Part shown: piece after piece, positions 8,440 to 16,955 of the stretch
Position numbering within the stretch: the stretch's first letter is position 1
How the letters are laid out: each line of letters begins with the position of its first letter
Notes under the pieces: model-generated
Told to the model about the DNA's origin: nothing
Seen by the model: the letters and a program-made list of their open reading frames with translations, nothing else
Database searches by the model: none
Assembly: GCA_002389505.1 (NCBI GenBank)
Contig: DGPA01000026.1
Coordinates: 1 to 52,242, forward strand
Direction: 5' to 3'
Origin: Halieaceae bacterium UBA4452
GTDB taxonomy: Bacteria > Pseudomonadota > Gammaproteobacteria > Pseudomonadales > Halieaceae
DNA length: 52,242 nucleotides
Position numbers and translations under genes: made by a program

Positions 8440-9852
8440 TCAGCCGACGTTGTCCAGGCTTGGAGGGGTTCCCCAGCTCGCCTCACTCAAGGGTAAATCG
8501 GGCATTTCAGCGCAGCTAAACAGCGGCTCACCTCGACTGCGCTGCTGTTCATAATGAGCGAGCAAGCGAAACCCCACTGGCGTCAAGGCCCACAGTGCTA
8601 CTAGATTGACCACCGCCAACAAACCCATGGTCAGGTCGGCGAAGCCGAACACGGTGCCGAGATCTTGCAATGAGGCCCAGCCAATCAACAGCATAACCGC
8701 GACGCGAAAGACGGTGATTGACCCCTTCGGCAGCGCCGTAAAGTAGGCAATGCTGTTCTCACCTAAATAACAGTTATAGGCAATGGAACTCACGCCAAAC
8801 AGCACCAACGCAATACTCACCAGTGGTTCACCCCAGGGGCCTAAGTGCGACGCCAATGCTAACTGGGTCAGTGCCACTCCTTCAACACCCTCGGCACCGG
8901 CTTGATAGACGGGTGATAATAAAATAATGAGCGCGGTGCAGGTACACAGGACAATGGTATCGATAAACACACTCAGCCCTTGAACCAACCCCTGGGAAAT
9001 GGGGTGGGCTACATCGGCGACTGCCGCTACATTGGGGGCGGTACCCAAACCTGCTTCGTTCGAAAACAGCCCTCTGCGCACACCTTGCATAATAGCCGCC
9101 GCGACCCCACCCCCGACGACCTGCTCCAACCCAAACGCAGAGCGGACAATGAGCGCTATGGCATCGGGGACCGCGCTTATGTTCATCATGACCACCACTA
9201 GGGCGGCGAGGAAATAACCAATAATCATCACCGGCACCAGTATTTCAGAGAATACCGCAATCCGCCGTATACCCCCGAACATCACCAAGCCCATTACGAC
9301 AGTGAGCACTACTCCGGATTGCCAAGCAGGGATACCAAAAGCGGACTCTACCGAATTCGTGATCGAGTAGGATTGCACCACGTTGAAGCCTAGGCCAATA
9401 GTCAGCAACAGCAATAAGGAGTAGATGACGGGCATGACTTTCCAACCCAAGCCGTGACGCATGTAATACGCCGGACCACCGCGAAAATCATCGCCGACAC
9501 TTTTCTGTTTGTAGAGCTGAGCTAAAGCGCACTCAAAGACGCTGGTCGCCATACCCAAGAGCGCAATCAACCACATCCAAAACAACGCTCCTGGGCCACC
9601 CAGCGTGATCGCTACGGCGACGCCGGCAATATTGCCACCCCCCACCCGCCCAGCAATGCTGATAACGAGAGCCTGGAAACCGCTAATACCGCGCTGTGTT
9701 CCGCCCAAATGACTCTGCAGCAGTCCCTTGAACATGGCCCCAAACAACCTTAGTTGAACCGCCCGGGTGCCTAGCGTAAACCTCAGCCCGACTACCAATA
9801 AGGCAATAATCAATACATAGGACCACAGCCAGTCCGTTAACGTCGCTATCAT
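8440..9852 (-). CDS. Sodium:alanine/glycine symporter (AGCS family)
   Basis: An inner-membrane transporter of the alanine or glycine:cation symporter family (AgcS/DagA/YaaJ type) that takes up small neutral amino acids with sodium. It has about eleven membrane segments in 470 residues. The AGCS signatures are clear: GRVGGGNIAGVAVAITLGGP near residue 67, FRGGPAYYMRHGLG, and GLFSNEAGLGTAPNVAA. The start is 7 bases from the end of the NSS transporter gene, so the two probably share a transcript. It is convergent with the HtrA-like gene. Confidence 0.92.
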   Translation of the reverse strand: MIATLTDWLWSYVLIIALLVVGLRFTLGTRAVQLRLFGAMFKGLLQSHLGGTQRGISGFQALVISIAGRVGGGNIAGVAVAITLGGPGALFWMWLIALLGMATSVFECALAQLYKQKSVGDDFRGGPAYYMRHGLGWKVMPVIYSLLLLLTIGLGFNVVQSYSITNSVESAFGIPAWQSGVVLTVVMGLVMFGGIRRIAVFSEILVPVMIIGYFLAALVVVMMNISAVPDAIALIVRSAFGLEQVVGGGVAAAIMQGVRRGLFSNEAGLGTAPNVAAVADVAHPISQGLVQGLSVFIDTIVLCTCTALIILLSPVYQAGAEGVEGVALTQLALASHLGPWGEPLVSIALVLFGVSSIAYNCYLGENSIAYFTALPKGSITVFRVAVMLLIGWASLQDLGTVFGFADLTMGLLAVVNLVALWALTPVGFRLLAHYEQQRSRGEPLFSCAEMPDLPLSEASWGTPPSLDNVG

Positions 9853-9859
9853 GGCTATC

Positions 9860-11209
9860 TCACATCAAACCGGTGACTAAAATTATCGCAATCGCAGGCA
9901 CTGCGACAAAACGGACCAAAAAGCGCCACGTGGCGTACACGCCCGGCGAAGCGGCCACTTCGTCTTGACTATGCTCACGCAACATAAACCAGCCGGCAAA
10001 CAAGGCTATGAGCAAGCCACCTGCAGGCAGGAATACTTGACCGTAAACGAATTCGGTGAGCTCATTGAAGTTCATCCCAGCAAACCCAACGTCTTGCCAG
10101 ACGTTATAAGACAAGACGCTGGCGATACTGCAGGCGGTAACCACGGTGACTACCGTTGCGGCGCCCACATGACGATTGATATTAAAACGACCGTCGATCC
10201 AACTGGTGACTGACTCTAATAGGCCCACCATCGACGTGACGCCCGCTACGGCTAACATGACAAAAAAGAGTACCGAAAAGAGATGGCCGCCGGGCATTTG
10301 CGCGAAGGCCACTGGCAGTGTTTGAAAAATCAGGCCTGCGCCACTACCCATATCGAGTCCGTAGTGAAAAACAGCGGGAAAGACCACGAACCCGGCCAAT
10401 AAGGCCACCAGTGTATCCGCAAAGACAATCACAACGGCGGCACCCGTAATTGAAAAGGAGCGGGGTAGATAGGCACCGTACGTCATCATGCCCCCCATAC
10501 CGACACCGATGGAGAAAAATGCCTGGCCCACCGCAGCCAGCAAGGTGTCGGGCCCTACTTTGCTAAAATCCGGGGTAAACAACCACTCCACCGTCTCATT
10601 AAAACCACCAGCAAATATATTATAAACGCCCAGTCCAATCAGCAGCGTGAACATTAACGGCATCATAATACTGACCGCGCGCTCAATACCGCCTTTCACC
10701 CCGGCAAAAATAATAGTGCCGACCGCGACATTGCCAATCAGCGTCCAAAACAACATGGTCTCACTGCTAGCGAGCAAACGATCAAAATCCGCCGCGGAAA
10801 CCAGCGCATCATAATTAGCAAAGCCCGTGGTAGTGGCCTTGAATAAATAGGCGAGCACCCACCCGACCACCACCGCATAGGTCACAGCAATAGTGAACGC
10901 GGTCAGCACACCTAAACCGCCCACCGAGCTCCACAGCGGGGATCGACCTGATTCCTCAGCGACCCTGGCCATTGATTGAGGAGGGCTCTGCTCACCGCGC
11001 CGCCCAATGAGTAATTCAGCAATGAGGCACGGTACGCCGATGGCGACAGCGCATAACAGATAAATAACAATGAAGGCGGAACCGCCGTTTTCCCCGGTGA
11101 CGTAGGGAAAGCGCCATATATTGCCTAGGCCCACCGCAAAACCCACTGACGCCATGACGAACGCAAAGCGACTGGACCAGTGCGCACCCTTGCCTGAGGC
11201 TGTTGCCAT
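9860..11209 (-). CDS. Sodium-dependent amino-acid transporter (NSS/SNF family)
   Basis: A LeuT-fold neurotransmitter:sodium symporter homologue for amino-acid uptake, 449 residues with about eleven membrane segments. It shows the sodium- and substrate-site motif of segment 1 (GFAVGLGNIWRFPYVTGENG), the IPCLIAELLIGRRG-type stretch in segment 2 (here VPCLIAELLIGRRG) and the FFSIGVGMGGMMTYGAY region of segment 6. GGGAG lies 9 bases before ATG 11209, which supports the start. The first gene of a two-transporter unit with the AGCS symporter. The substrate cannot be read from the sequence. Confidence 0.9.
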   Translation of the reverse strand: MATASGKGAHWSSRFAFVMASVGFAVGLGNIWRFPYVTGENGGSAFIVIYLLCAVAIGVPCLIAELLIGRRGEQSPPQSMARVAEESGRSPLWSSVGGLGVLTAFTIAVTYAVVVGWVLAYLFKATTTGFANYDALVSAADFDRLLASSETMLFWTLIGNVAVGTIIFAGVKGGIERAVSIMMPLMFTLLIGLGVYNIFAGGFNETVEWLFTPDFSKVGPDTLLAAVGQAFFSIGVGMGGMMTYGAYLPRSFSITGAAVVIVFADTLVALLAGFVVFPAVFHYGLDMGSGAGLIFQTLPVAFAQMPGGHLFSVLFFVMLAVAGVTSMVGLLESVTSWIDGRFNINRHVGAATVVTVVTACSIASVLSYNVWQDVGFAGMNFNELTEFVYGQVFLPAGGLLIALFAGWFMLREHSQDEVAASPGVYATWRFLVRFVAVPAIAIILVTGLM

Positions 11210-11355
11210 GTCGATTACTCCCTGTTGTTATTGTGTCGTAAGCCTATAGCTATCCACCGCAACTAAACGCAGTCGCGCTGGCTCACATAGGTATTCGCTC
11301 ACTAGCTTACCGCGTTGTATCATCGGTGCACAGACAGCCGCTATCCCCGCAGACC

Positions 11356-12105
11356 CTACCAATCACCCTCAAGACGCAAATCAAAGCCCCCGTCAACCGG
11401 TGTAGCTAGGAGGGCCACTGACTGTTGGAAAGCCTCGTTAGCCACAGCAGGGCCTCGTAAAGCGACGTCTAACGCGTATCGCTCGCCCTTGAGCCTCAGC
11501 AAGCCGTCGAGCTGCAGCGGCCCCGATAAAGTCCCTAGTGTCGCCGTGATCCCCTCGCTGTCACTGCGCACATCCACCGCATAGCGACCCAGCGCGACAT
11601 CGCCAGTATGAGCCGTCCACACCGCGTCCTGCCACAACAGTCGACCCGACGCCGACTCGAAAGAGGCACTTCTGCCGCCGTCAATAGTGGCCGTTAAATC
11701 CTGTAATTCCAGCACGCCGCCAACGTACAGTGGGACTAGGTCGCGAATAAATCGGACGTTCATTCGCCCGTTGACATCGCGCACGGACAGGCCAGATAAG
11801 CCAGCAGTGACTTGACCGGATACATACTGCGTTCCCCAGCGACTTGAAAAGGTGACCTTAGGACTGAGTAACAACAGTGACCCGGGGTGTAGAGACCAGC
11901 TCACTGTACCGAGGTGTATCGGCTTTCCCGAGACGTCGATCGTCAAACGGACCGCTTCGCCGCGCCACAGCGAGCCGGAAAATCCCGTTAAATGCATGGT
12001 CGGCGCCACCCAATAGCCAACAATCCGCGCGGGCATGGTGACCAACAAAAATAGCAGCGATACGCACAAGAAAACCAGCAAGCTACGCCTGGACAGTAAG
12101 AGCAT
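11356..12105 (-). CDS. gspN: Type II secretion system protein N (GspN)
   Basis: An inner-membrane bitopic protein of the type II secretion apparatus: one N-terminal membrane segment (about 7-24) and a periplasmic beta-rich domain (249 residues in all). The start RRSLLVFLCVSLLFLLVTMP and the PTMHLTGFSGSLWRGEA stretch are typical of the GspN family. GspN is dispensable in some systems. It is the last gene of the gsp operon, and its ATG overlaps the gspM stop by one base. A 146-base gap separates it from the transporter genes. Confidence 0.88.
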   Translation of the reverse strand: MLLLSRRSLLVFLCVSLLFLLVTMPARIVGYWVAPTMHLTGFSGSLWRGEAVRLTIDVSGKPIHLGTVSWSLHPGSLLLLSPKVTFSSRWGTQYVSGQVTAGLSGLSVRDVNGRMNVRFIRDLVPLYVGGVLELQDLTATIDGGRSASFESASGRLLWQDAVWTAHTGDVALGRYAVDVRSDSEGITATLGTLSGPLQLDGLLRLKGERYALDVALRGPAVANEAFQQSVALLATPVDGGFDLRLEGDW

Positions 12106-12575
12106 TAACGCGCCTCAGCCAAACGCAGGGTCGCATTGACACCGCCGCTGCGCCCGGCCTGAGCGATAGACGCATCGACAACGACAAGCCCCTCGATCTG
12201 CTCAATTTGATACAACCACGTAACGAGGGCATCGTAGTCGACACTTTCAAAGCGCACCTGCACCTCCCCTCGACTATTAGGTTGCAGTCGCCTAACAGTC
12301 AAGCCTGCGCTGTCGCTCGAGCGCGTAACAGTCGCCGAAAGGGACGCGGGCGATTGACTACCCGCTTCATTTCTGAGCGCCAGCAATTGACTCACCTTAG
12401 CGTCGACTCTGCCTAGTAACGCTGCTGCACCACGATTGTTTTCCATCATTTGCTGTCGTTGCGCCGAAGCGGGAGAGAGTGCCAGCTGAAACACTAACCA
12501 TAGCGCCACCCCCGCAGCCATTGTCAAAATGTAAAGTTGCTCTCGACGCCTGAGTTGTAAAAACCAGGCTTTCAT
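12105..12575 (-). CDS. gspM: Type II secretion system protein M (GspM)
   Basis: A bitopic inner-membrane component that dimerises with GspL and helps form the assembly platform. The 156 residues have the usual layout: a short cytoplasmic start (MKAWFLQLRRREQLY), one membrane segment (about 16-34), a helical stretch and a small ferredoxin-like periplasmic domain (VRFESVDYDALVTWLYQIEQ). The start overlaps the gspL stop by 4 bases (ATGA), indicating coupled translation. Confidence 0.9.
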   Translation of the reverse strand: MKAWFLQLRRREQLYILTMAAGVALWLVFQLALSPASAQRQQMMENNRGAAALLGRVDAKVSQLLALRNEAGSQSPASLSATVTRSSDSAGLTVRRLQPNSRGEVQVRFESVDYDALVTWLYQIEQIEGLVVVDASIAQAGRSGGVNATLRLAEAR

Positions 12576-13801
12576 CGGCGTCCACCGCCAATACGTAGTC
12601 GCGCGCGCACTCTATCATTGCGCGACGAGGACGTCTCCAATGTTGCGGTCAATCCCGCGGACGTTAACCGTTGGCGGAGCGATTCTATGGAGGTGTAGCT
12701 GTCCGCCAATAGATCCAAGCGAACGTCACCGTTGCTGGCATCAAAGTTCAAGGTACTGACGCTAGTAGCGCCCTCCCCTGCGAGGGCTTGGGAAATGCTG
12801 GCCAGTAACGGGGTAAATGCCACACCTGCAGCGGCTGGGTTGTATTCAGCCAGCTGTCTATCTAACTGCTTTTCTACATCGACCACCGCTCCCTGAGGAT
12901 TAGCCTGCCGGTAGCGCTCTTGAATCGCCGCTCTGAGAGCGATATTTTCATTGCTCAATCGCTGATAGTTAACCATATCGTTGCCTAGTTGCAGCAGCAG
13001 AGCAACGCCAGCTACCACGGCAACAGTGCGCCATAGGCTCCACCAGCGAGCGAACGGGAGTCGCGGCGCATAATCACCCTGACGTAAATTGAGCGGAGAT
13101 TGTCTGCCATCAACCAGTAACAGCGCTTGTCCAAATCCTCCGTGTCGCCACTGGACCCGGTCGTGGAGTGCCTCAGGGACCCATGCCTTGTCCGCAGCCT
13201 GATCGTGGCCGTACATTATGATGGCGTTGGGTATTGGATTCATGGTCTCTATGAGGGCGGCGAGCAATGCGCGTGGCAGACGCGTACCTTCAGTCACGCC
13301 AGTCTTTGGTGGGTTGACTGGCACAGCGTCGATTTGACCAGCTCCCTCTTGCCCGACAGACCATCGGGCGAGCACTGTCTCCCCCTCAACGACTAGGCAC
13401 ATTTCATCGCTTTGCACCGGCAATAATAAGCATTCCGGTACCCAGGCACCGTCCCACTCGGCGGGCAGCAGGGCGTGCCAAGCGTCAATGGTTTGACGCG
13501 CCACTATCGCCACCTCAAGCCCACCATTTTCATGCAAGTGATACGCAAAGTGTAGGTCGTCAATATCGTCAATGACCTCCTCTTCCATTAGAAACGGTAG
13601 GGACTTACGAAGATGCTTTGCTTCATCGGACGCTAGATTTTTTTTCACCACCCGTACCGCATCGGCCGGCACTGCAAATACCGTGTTATCAGGCCATAGT
13701 TGCGTTGCATCCATGGTCACGGCGTCATCGGCACCCGCACGCCACAGTCGCAACTGCCCGGATTCAAGTCGAACAACGCTGAGATTGGCAGAGACCGTCA
13801 T
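12572..13801 (-). CDS. gspL: Type II secretion system protein L (GspL)
   Basis: GspL links the cytoplasmic ATPase GspE to the inner-membrane platform. The 409-residue protein has an actin-like cytoplasmic domain (about 1-235), with the recognisable LRKSLPFLMEEEVIDDIDDL segment. A single membrane helix follows (about 250-268, WRTVAVVAGVALLLQLG), then a periplasmic ferredoxin-like domain that pairs with GspM. A 46-base gap separates it from gspK, one of the few gaps within the operon. Confidence 0.92.
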   Translation of the reverse strand: MTVSANLSVVRLESGQLRLWRAGADDAVTMDATQLWPDNTVFAVPADAVRVVKKNLASDEAKHLRKSLPFLMEEEVIDDIDDLHFAYHLHENGGLEVAIVARQTIDAWHALLPAEWDGAWVPECLLLPVQSDEMCLVVEGETVLARWSVGQEGAGQIDAVPVNPPKTGVTEGTRLPRALLAALIETMNPIPNAIIMYGHDQAADKAWVPEALHDRVQWRHGGFGQALLLVDGRQSPLNLRQGDYAPRLPFARWWSLWRTVAVVAGVALLLQLGNDMVNYQRLSNENIALRAAIQERYRQANPQGAVVDVEKQLDRQLAEYNPAAAGVAFTPLLASISQALAGEGATSVSTLNFDASNGDVRLDLLADSYTSIESLRQRLTSAGLTATLETSSSRNDRVRARLRIGGGRR

Positions 13802-13847
13802 AGTGGCGCGTTTACTCCTTTGCTGGAAGAGTGAGTGTCATAGTGCA

Positions 13848-14885
13848 TCATAGTTCACCCAGACTTCGATAACGACTGCGAATAATTTGTCCATCCCGTT
13901 CAAGGACACTGACTAAATGCTGTTCTCGGCCTGCTAGTTCAACCTGTGCAGTCAATAAAAACCAGCTGCTCGACTCCCCCAAGCGGCCGCGTAATCCCTC
14001 GATCGCGCCACCTGAAAAGACAGGCTCGCTGAGCAGTGCATCAATGTCGACCAGCTCCCCCGCCGCGCGTAATTCGTCCAGTCGCCCGGCCTCATTAGCG
14101 GACAAGGGGTCGAGCCGATCATCCACGTTAAGACTGCGCAATACAACCGTAGGTGCCGTATGAATATTTAGTAAACTCCCCCCGGGTGGCCACACCGATA
14201 CAAAGGGTGCCAGAGCATTGTAAATCTCAGGAGTCACCCCTTTGACCGCGCGAAGCTCACTGACACTCGCCAAGGGCTGATTAGCAGGTCGGTAGGCAGG
14301 GACAAGATTGCGGTAACCCTCAGCCTCGGCGCCATTGGCTTGCGGACTATCATCGGCGTCAATGAAGTCGATGACTGCAGCGGTAAGCGTTTGCGCCAAG
14401 GATAGATCAATATCGACCCCCTCTAAAGATTGCAACAGGCGAATAAATTGCTGTTGGTCGGAGGACAACCTGATCTCGCCAGCGCCCAAAGTTTGCTTCA
14501 CTTCGGTGACGCTATCACTCTCTGGCTGCTTCGTCGGATTCACCAGATTGTTGACATTGAAGCGCCCCTGAAGATCCTCTAGTTCCCCCATCAACCAACC
14601 CTGCTCATCCAGCGGATAGGGTGTCGCCTCTTGGGCCCATTGCTCGCTCAAGTCGTCTCGCGTGCGGTCCGTCTCAGTATCCTGTTGTGCATCGAGACGC
14701 AGGGCCATCGTGGCAAGATTTTCAGCGCCCTGCAAATAGACCCACGCCTGTTCCTGCAGAAAGCCGTTACGCCCGCGCTCCATGTGCAGAGTGAAGTCTC
14801 GCTGTAAGCCCACCATTAGCGCCGCGGCGATAGCAAATACCAGTAGCGCAACAATGAGTGCAGCACCCCGCTGCCGACTACCCAT
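13848..14885 (-). CDS. gspK: Type II secretion minor pseudopilin GspK
   Basis: The largest minor pseudopilin, thought to cap the pseudopilus tip with GspI and GspJ. I place the start at ATG 14885 because MGSRQRG followed by AALIVALLVFA is a normal GspK prepilin leader; a longer frame opens at GTG 14933 but would overlap gspJ and put 16 extra residues before the leader. As is typical for GspK, the Glu5 of other pseudopilins is absent. The body is large and helical (GRFNVNNL, ADDSPQANGAEAEGYR), with the calcium-binding region expected in this part. It lies 10 bases after the gspJ stop. Confidence 0.9.
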   Translation of the reverse strand: MGSRQRGAALIVALLVFAIAAALMVGLQRDFTLHMERGRNGFLQEQAWVYLQGAENLATMALRLDAQQDTETDRTRDDLSEQWAQEATPYPLDEQGWLMGELEDLQGRFNVNNLVNPTKQPESDSVTEVKQTLGAGEIRLSSDQQQFIRLLQSLEGVDIDLSLAQTLTAAVIDFIDADDSPQANGAEAEGYRNLVPAYRPANQPLASVSELRAVKGVTPEIYNALAPFVSVWPPGGSLLNIHTAPTVVLRSLNVDDRLDPLSANEAGRLDELRAAGELVDIDALLSEPVFSGGAIEGLRGRLGESSSWFLLTAQVELAGREQHLVSVLERDGQIIRSRYRSLGEL

Positions 14886-14895
14886 ATGTCGTAGT

Positions 14896-15543
14896 TTATG
14901 GTGACGACAAGACATACAGTCGCTCCATCTCACCCCAGCCTTCGATCGCCAATAACACTTCTACCGCGGCTGGCAGCTCAATCACTGCACCGGGTTGCGA
15001 GATATCGGCCAACCAATTTTCCTGCCAAAAGCGTCGATCGACCGTCACATCAGCGCCCACTTGTAACGTGGTAATATCCCCCAGAAAACGAACTTCAAAT
15101 CGCTCGACCTCCTCGAGTAAAATCGTTTCTCGAGGTTCAATAGCCGCGCTGCGATCCAAGATGGGGTACGCAGCCCGGATGAGCTGATCGTCGTCGATAT
15201 AGTAGGCAACACGCTGTAAAGCGCTGCGCGGTACCCCGAGAGTATTGTGCCAACCGCTGCGCGTAAACGCCAAGGTCTCGCGCGCGAGTGGACCGCCCTC
15301 CAGGGCCGAGGCCTGCGTGCCAAACTCATCAGTAATCGATCGGTTGGTAACCTGCCGAATATCTCGGGACAACACCCCTATAGCGCGATTGATTTCATAT
15401 AAGCGCTGCGCCTCGTTACGGACGCTGTCGACCCCGGTAATCACCGTCGACAAGGTGTTATAGCCCAAGAGTGCAACAAAGGCGGTGATCGCCATAGCAA
15501 TCAATACTTCGATGAGCGTGAAGCCTCGATTGCTACGCTTCAT
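14896..15543 (-). CDS. gspJ: Type II secretion minor pseudopilin GspJ
   Basis: Minor pseudopilin of the tip complex, 215 residues. The prepilin signal is clear: a short basic leader MKRSNRG, then FTLIEVLIAMAITAF with Glu5 for assembly; cleavage and N-methylation should be done by PilD. The central part (AYYIDDDQLIRAAYPILDR) matches the GspJ family. The start overlaps the gspI stop by 4 bases. Confidence 0.92.
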   Translation of the reverse strand: MKRSNRGFTLIEVLIAMAITAFVALLGYNTLSTVITGVDSVRNEAQRLYEINRAIGVLSRDIRQVTNRSITDEFGTQASALEGGPLARETLAFTRSGWHNTLGVPRSALQRVAYYIDDDQLIRAAYPILDRSAAIEPRETILLEEVERFEVRFLGDITTLQVGADVTVDRRFWQENWLADISQPGAVIELPAAVEVLLAIEGWGEMERLYVLSSP

Positions 15544-15944
15544 GGCTTCTCCGGCGTCAAAAAAGCCACCGTCCTGTGCAGATACTGTTGCTCTTGGTCA
15601 TCCAACAGACCGATAGCAATTTCAATACGAATAAAACCCGGTAATTCAGTGGTCTGCTGCTCTATACTCCAGTGCCAGTCACGATCAGCGAACCGCGACT
15701 CACCCTCTAAATCCCCCGATGGAATAGTGCCGCTGTTAGCCACAATCAGCTGTAGCTCACTGAGTTTATTCGCGGCGACCCAGCTAGCTAGGGTGCGCTC
15801 TCGCAGATACCCGGTGCCATCTACCTGCTGGATTAAGGCAAACAAAAGTGCGGGTAGGGCGACAGCGACAACGGCCATGGCCACCATGACTTCAATCAAG
15901 GTAAAGCCGTTGGCTCTAGAGCGCAGGCTACCGGCGCTCGTCAT
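15540..15944 (-). CDS. gspI: Type II secretion minor pseudopilin GspI
   Basis: Minor pseudopilin that nucleates the tip complex, about 134 residues. The prepilin motif NGFTLIEVMVAMAVVAVALP is clear. I chose ATG 15944 (MTSAGSLRSRANG) because GAGG lies about 9 bases before it; a GTG 12 bases further upstream is the longest frame. The gene overlaps the end of gspH by 17 bases, so translation is probably coupled. Confidence 0.9.
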   Translation of the reverse strand: MTSAGSLRSRANGFTLIEVMVAMAVVAVALPALLFALIQQVDGTGYLRERTLASWVAANKLSELQLIVANSGTIPSGDLEGESRFADRDWHWSIEQQTTELPGFIRIEIAIGLLDDQEQQYLHRTVAFLTPEKP

Positions 15945-16500
15945 TAGAGGCCTCACGGTTAGGCATGATGGTCATTCGACCGAATAAATCCCAGCTCAGC
16001 CGAAACAAGCGCTCACTCGTTTGTTGGTCGTACCACTCAAGCGCGCCTTCGGTCACCTCGCCACCCGCAAAAAAAACAATCTGCGGTGATGCTATCAATT
16101 CCGGGTCATTGGCCTCAATGGTAATCTCAGGCTGATCAATAAGCGTCAGTAATAAGTCGCCGCCCGCTGCAAAGCGAAAGGGGGCAAGCACGTCACCCAC
16201 CATGCGCGGTGGGGCCCAACCTTGATCAAACCGTTTAAGCCAGCGACCCGTATACCGAGGCGCACCGAGCGTCGGATCTTGCTCTACAAGCAATCCATAA
16301 TCCGCCCCTGACAACTCGGCTTCTGACTGCGCGTAACCCATAGTTGCAGCCAGTTGGCGGACCTCATTCGCGCGCTTAATGCCCCGTCCACCCGTGCCCA
16401 CGTTCAAGCTGACAACCGTAGTCAGCATGACAATAACCAACACCACCACCAGCAATTCAATCAGACTGAAAGCGCGCTGCAAAGAGAGACCGTTTATCAC
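15928..16500 (-). CDS. gspH: Type II secretion minor pseudopilin GspH
   Basis: Minor pseudopilin thought to join the tip complex to the GspG filament, 190 residues. The hydrophobic prepilin segment is FSLIELLVVVLVIVML with Glu5 present. The residue before the cleavage site is alanine (LQRA then FSLIE) instead of the near-universal glycine. Small residues can be tolerated here, but processing may be slower. The C-terminal part has the expected beta-rich region (EWYDQQTSERLFRLSWD). Confidence 0.9.
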   Translation of the reverse strand: MINGLSLQRAFSLIELLVVVLVIVMLTTVVSLNVGTGGRGIKRANEVRQLAATMGYAQSEAELSGADYGLLVEQDPTLGAPRYTGRWLKRFDQGWAPPRMVGDVLAPFRFAAGGDLLLTLIDQPEITIEANDPELIASPQIVFFAGGEVTEGALEWYDQQTSERLFRLSWDLFGRMTIMPNREASNDERR

Positions 16501-16519
16501 CGATCAATAGTCCTATGAC

Positions 16520-16951
16520 CTAGTCGCTATCCGTTTTCCAGTTACCAATATCGGCATTTTGATCGTCACCGCCCGGCAAACCATCGGCGCCAAAGCTATA
16601 AATATCAACTGCCCCATTTTCACCGGGAGACAAATATAGGTAGGCACGACCCCAGGGGTCGATCGGCACACCGTCTAAGTAGCCACCTGTTTTAAAATTG
16701 CGCGGCTCGGGTGCCAGCGTCGTAGGTTCAACCAATGCCGCCAGGCCCTGCTCTGTCGTGGGGTAGGTAAAATTGTCCAGCCGATAGATCTTCAAGGCGG
16801 TTTCTATTGATTTGAAATCTGCTCGCGCTTTTTGCAGTCGCGCATCATCAGCACTGTTCAGTACCGTCGGCGCCACCACACTGATCAATAAGCCCATAAT
16901 GACCAGTACGACTAAAATTTCGATTAGCGAAAAGCCTGATTGCTTGTGCAT
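16520..16951 (-). CDS. gspG: Type II secretion major pseudopilin GspG
   Basis: The major pseudopilus subunit, 143 residues. The leader MHKQSG is followed by FSLIEILVVLVIMGLLISVV with Glu5. The ALKIYRLDNFTYPTTEQGL stretch and the DPWGRAYLYLSPGENG motif are GspG signatures, as is the acidic calcium-binding end (SFGADGLPGGDDQNADIGNW). It should be processed by PilD. The gene lies between gspF and gspH, the canonical order. Confidence 0.95.
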   Translation of the reverse strand: MHKQSGFSLIEILVVLVIMGLLISVVAPTVLNSADDARLQKARADFKSIETALKIYRLDNFTYPTTEQGLAALVEPTTLAPEPRNFKTGGYLDGVPIDPWGRAYLYLSPGENGAVDIYSFGADGLPGGDDQNADIGNWKTDSD

Positions 16952-16955
16952 ACCC

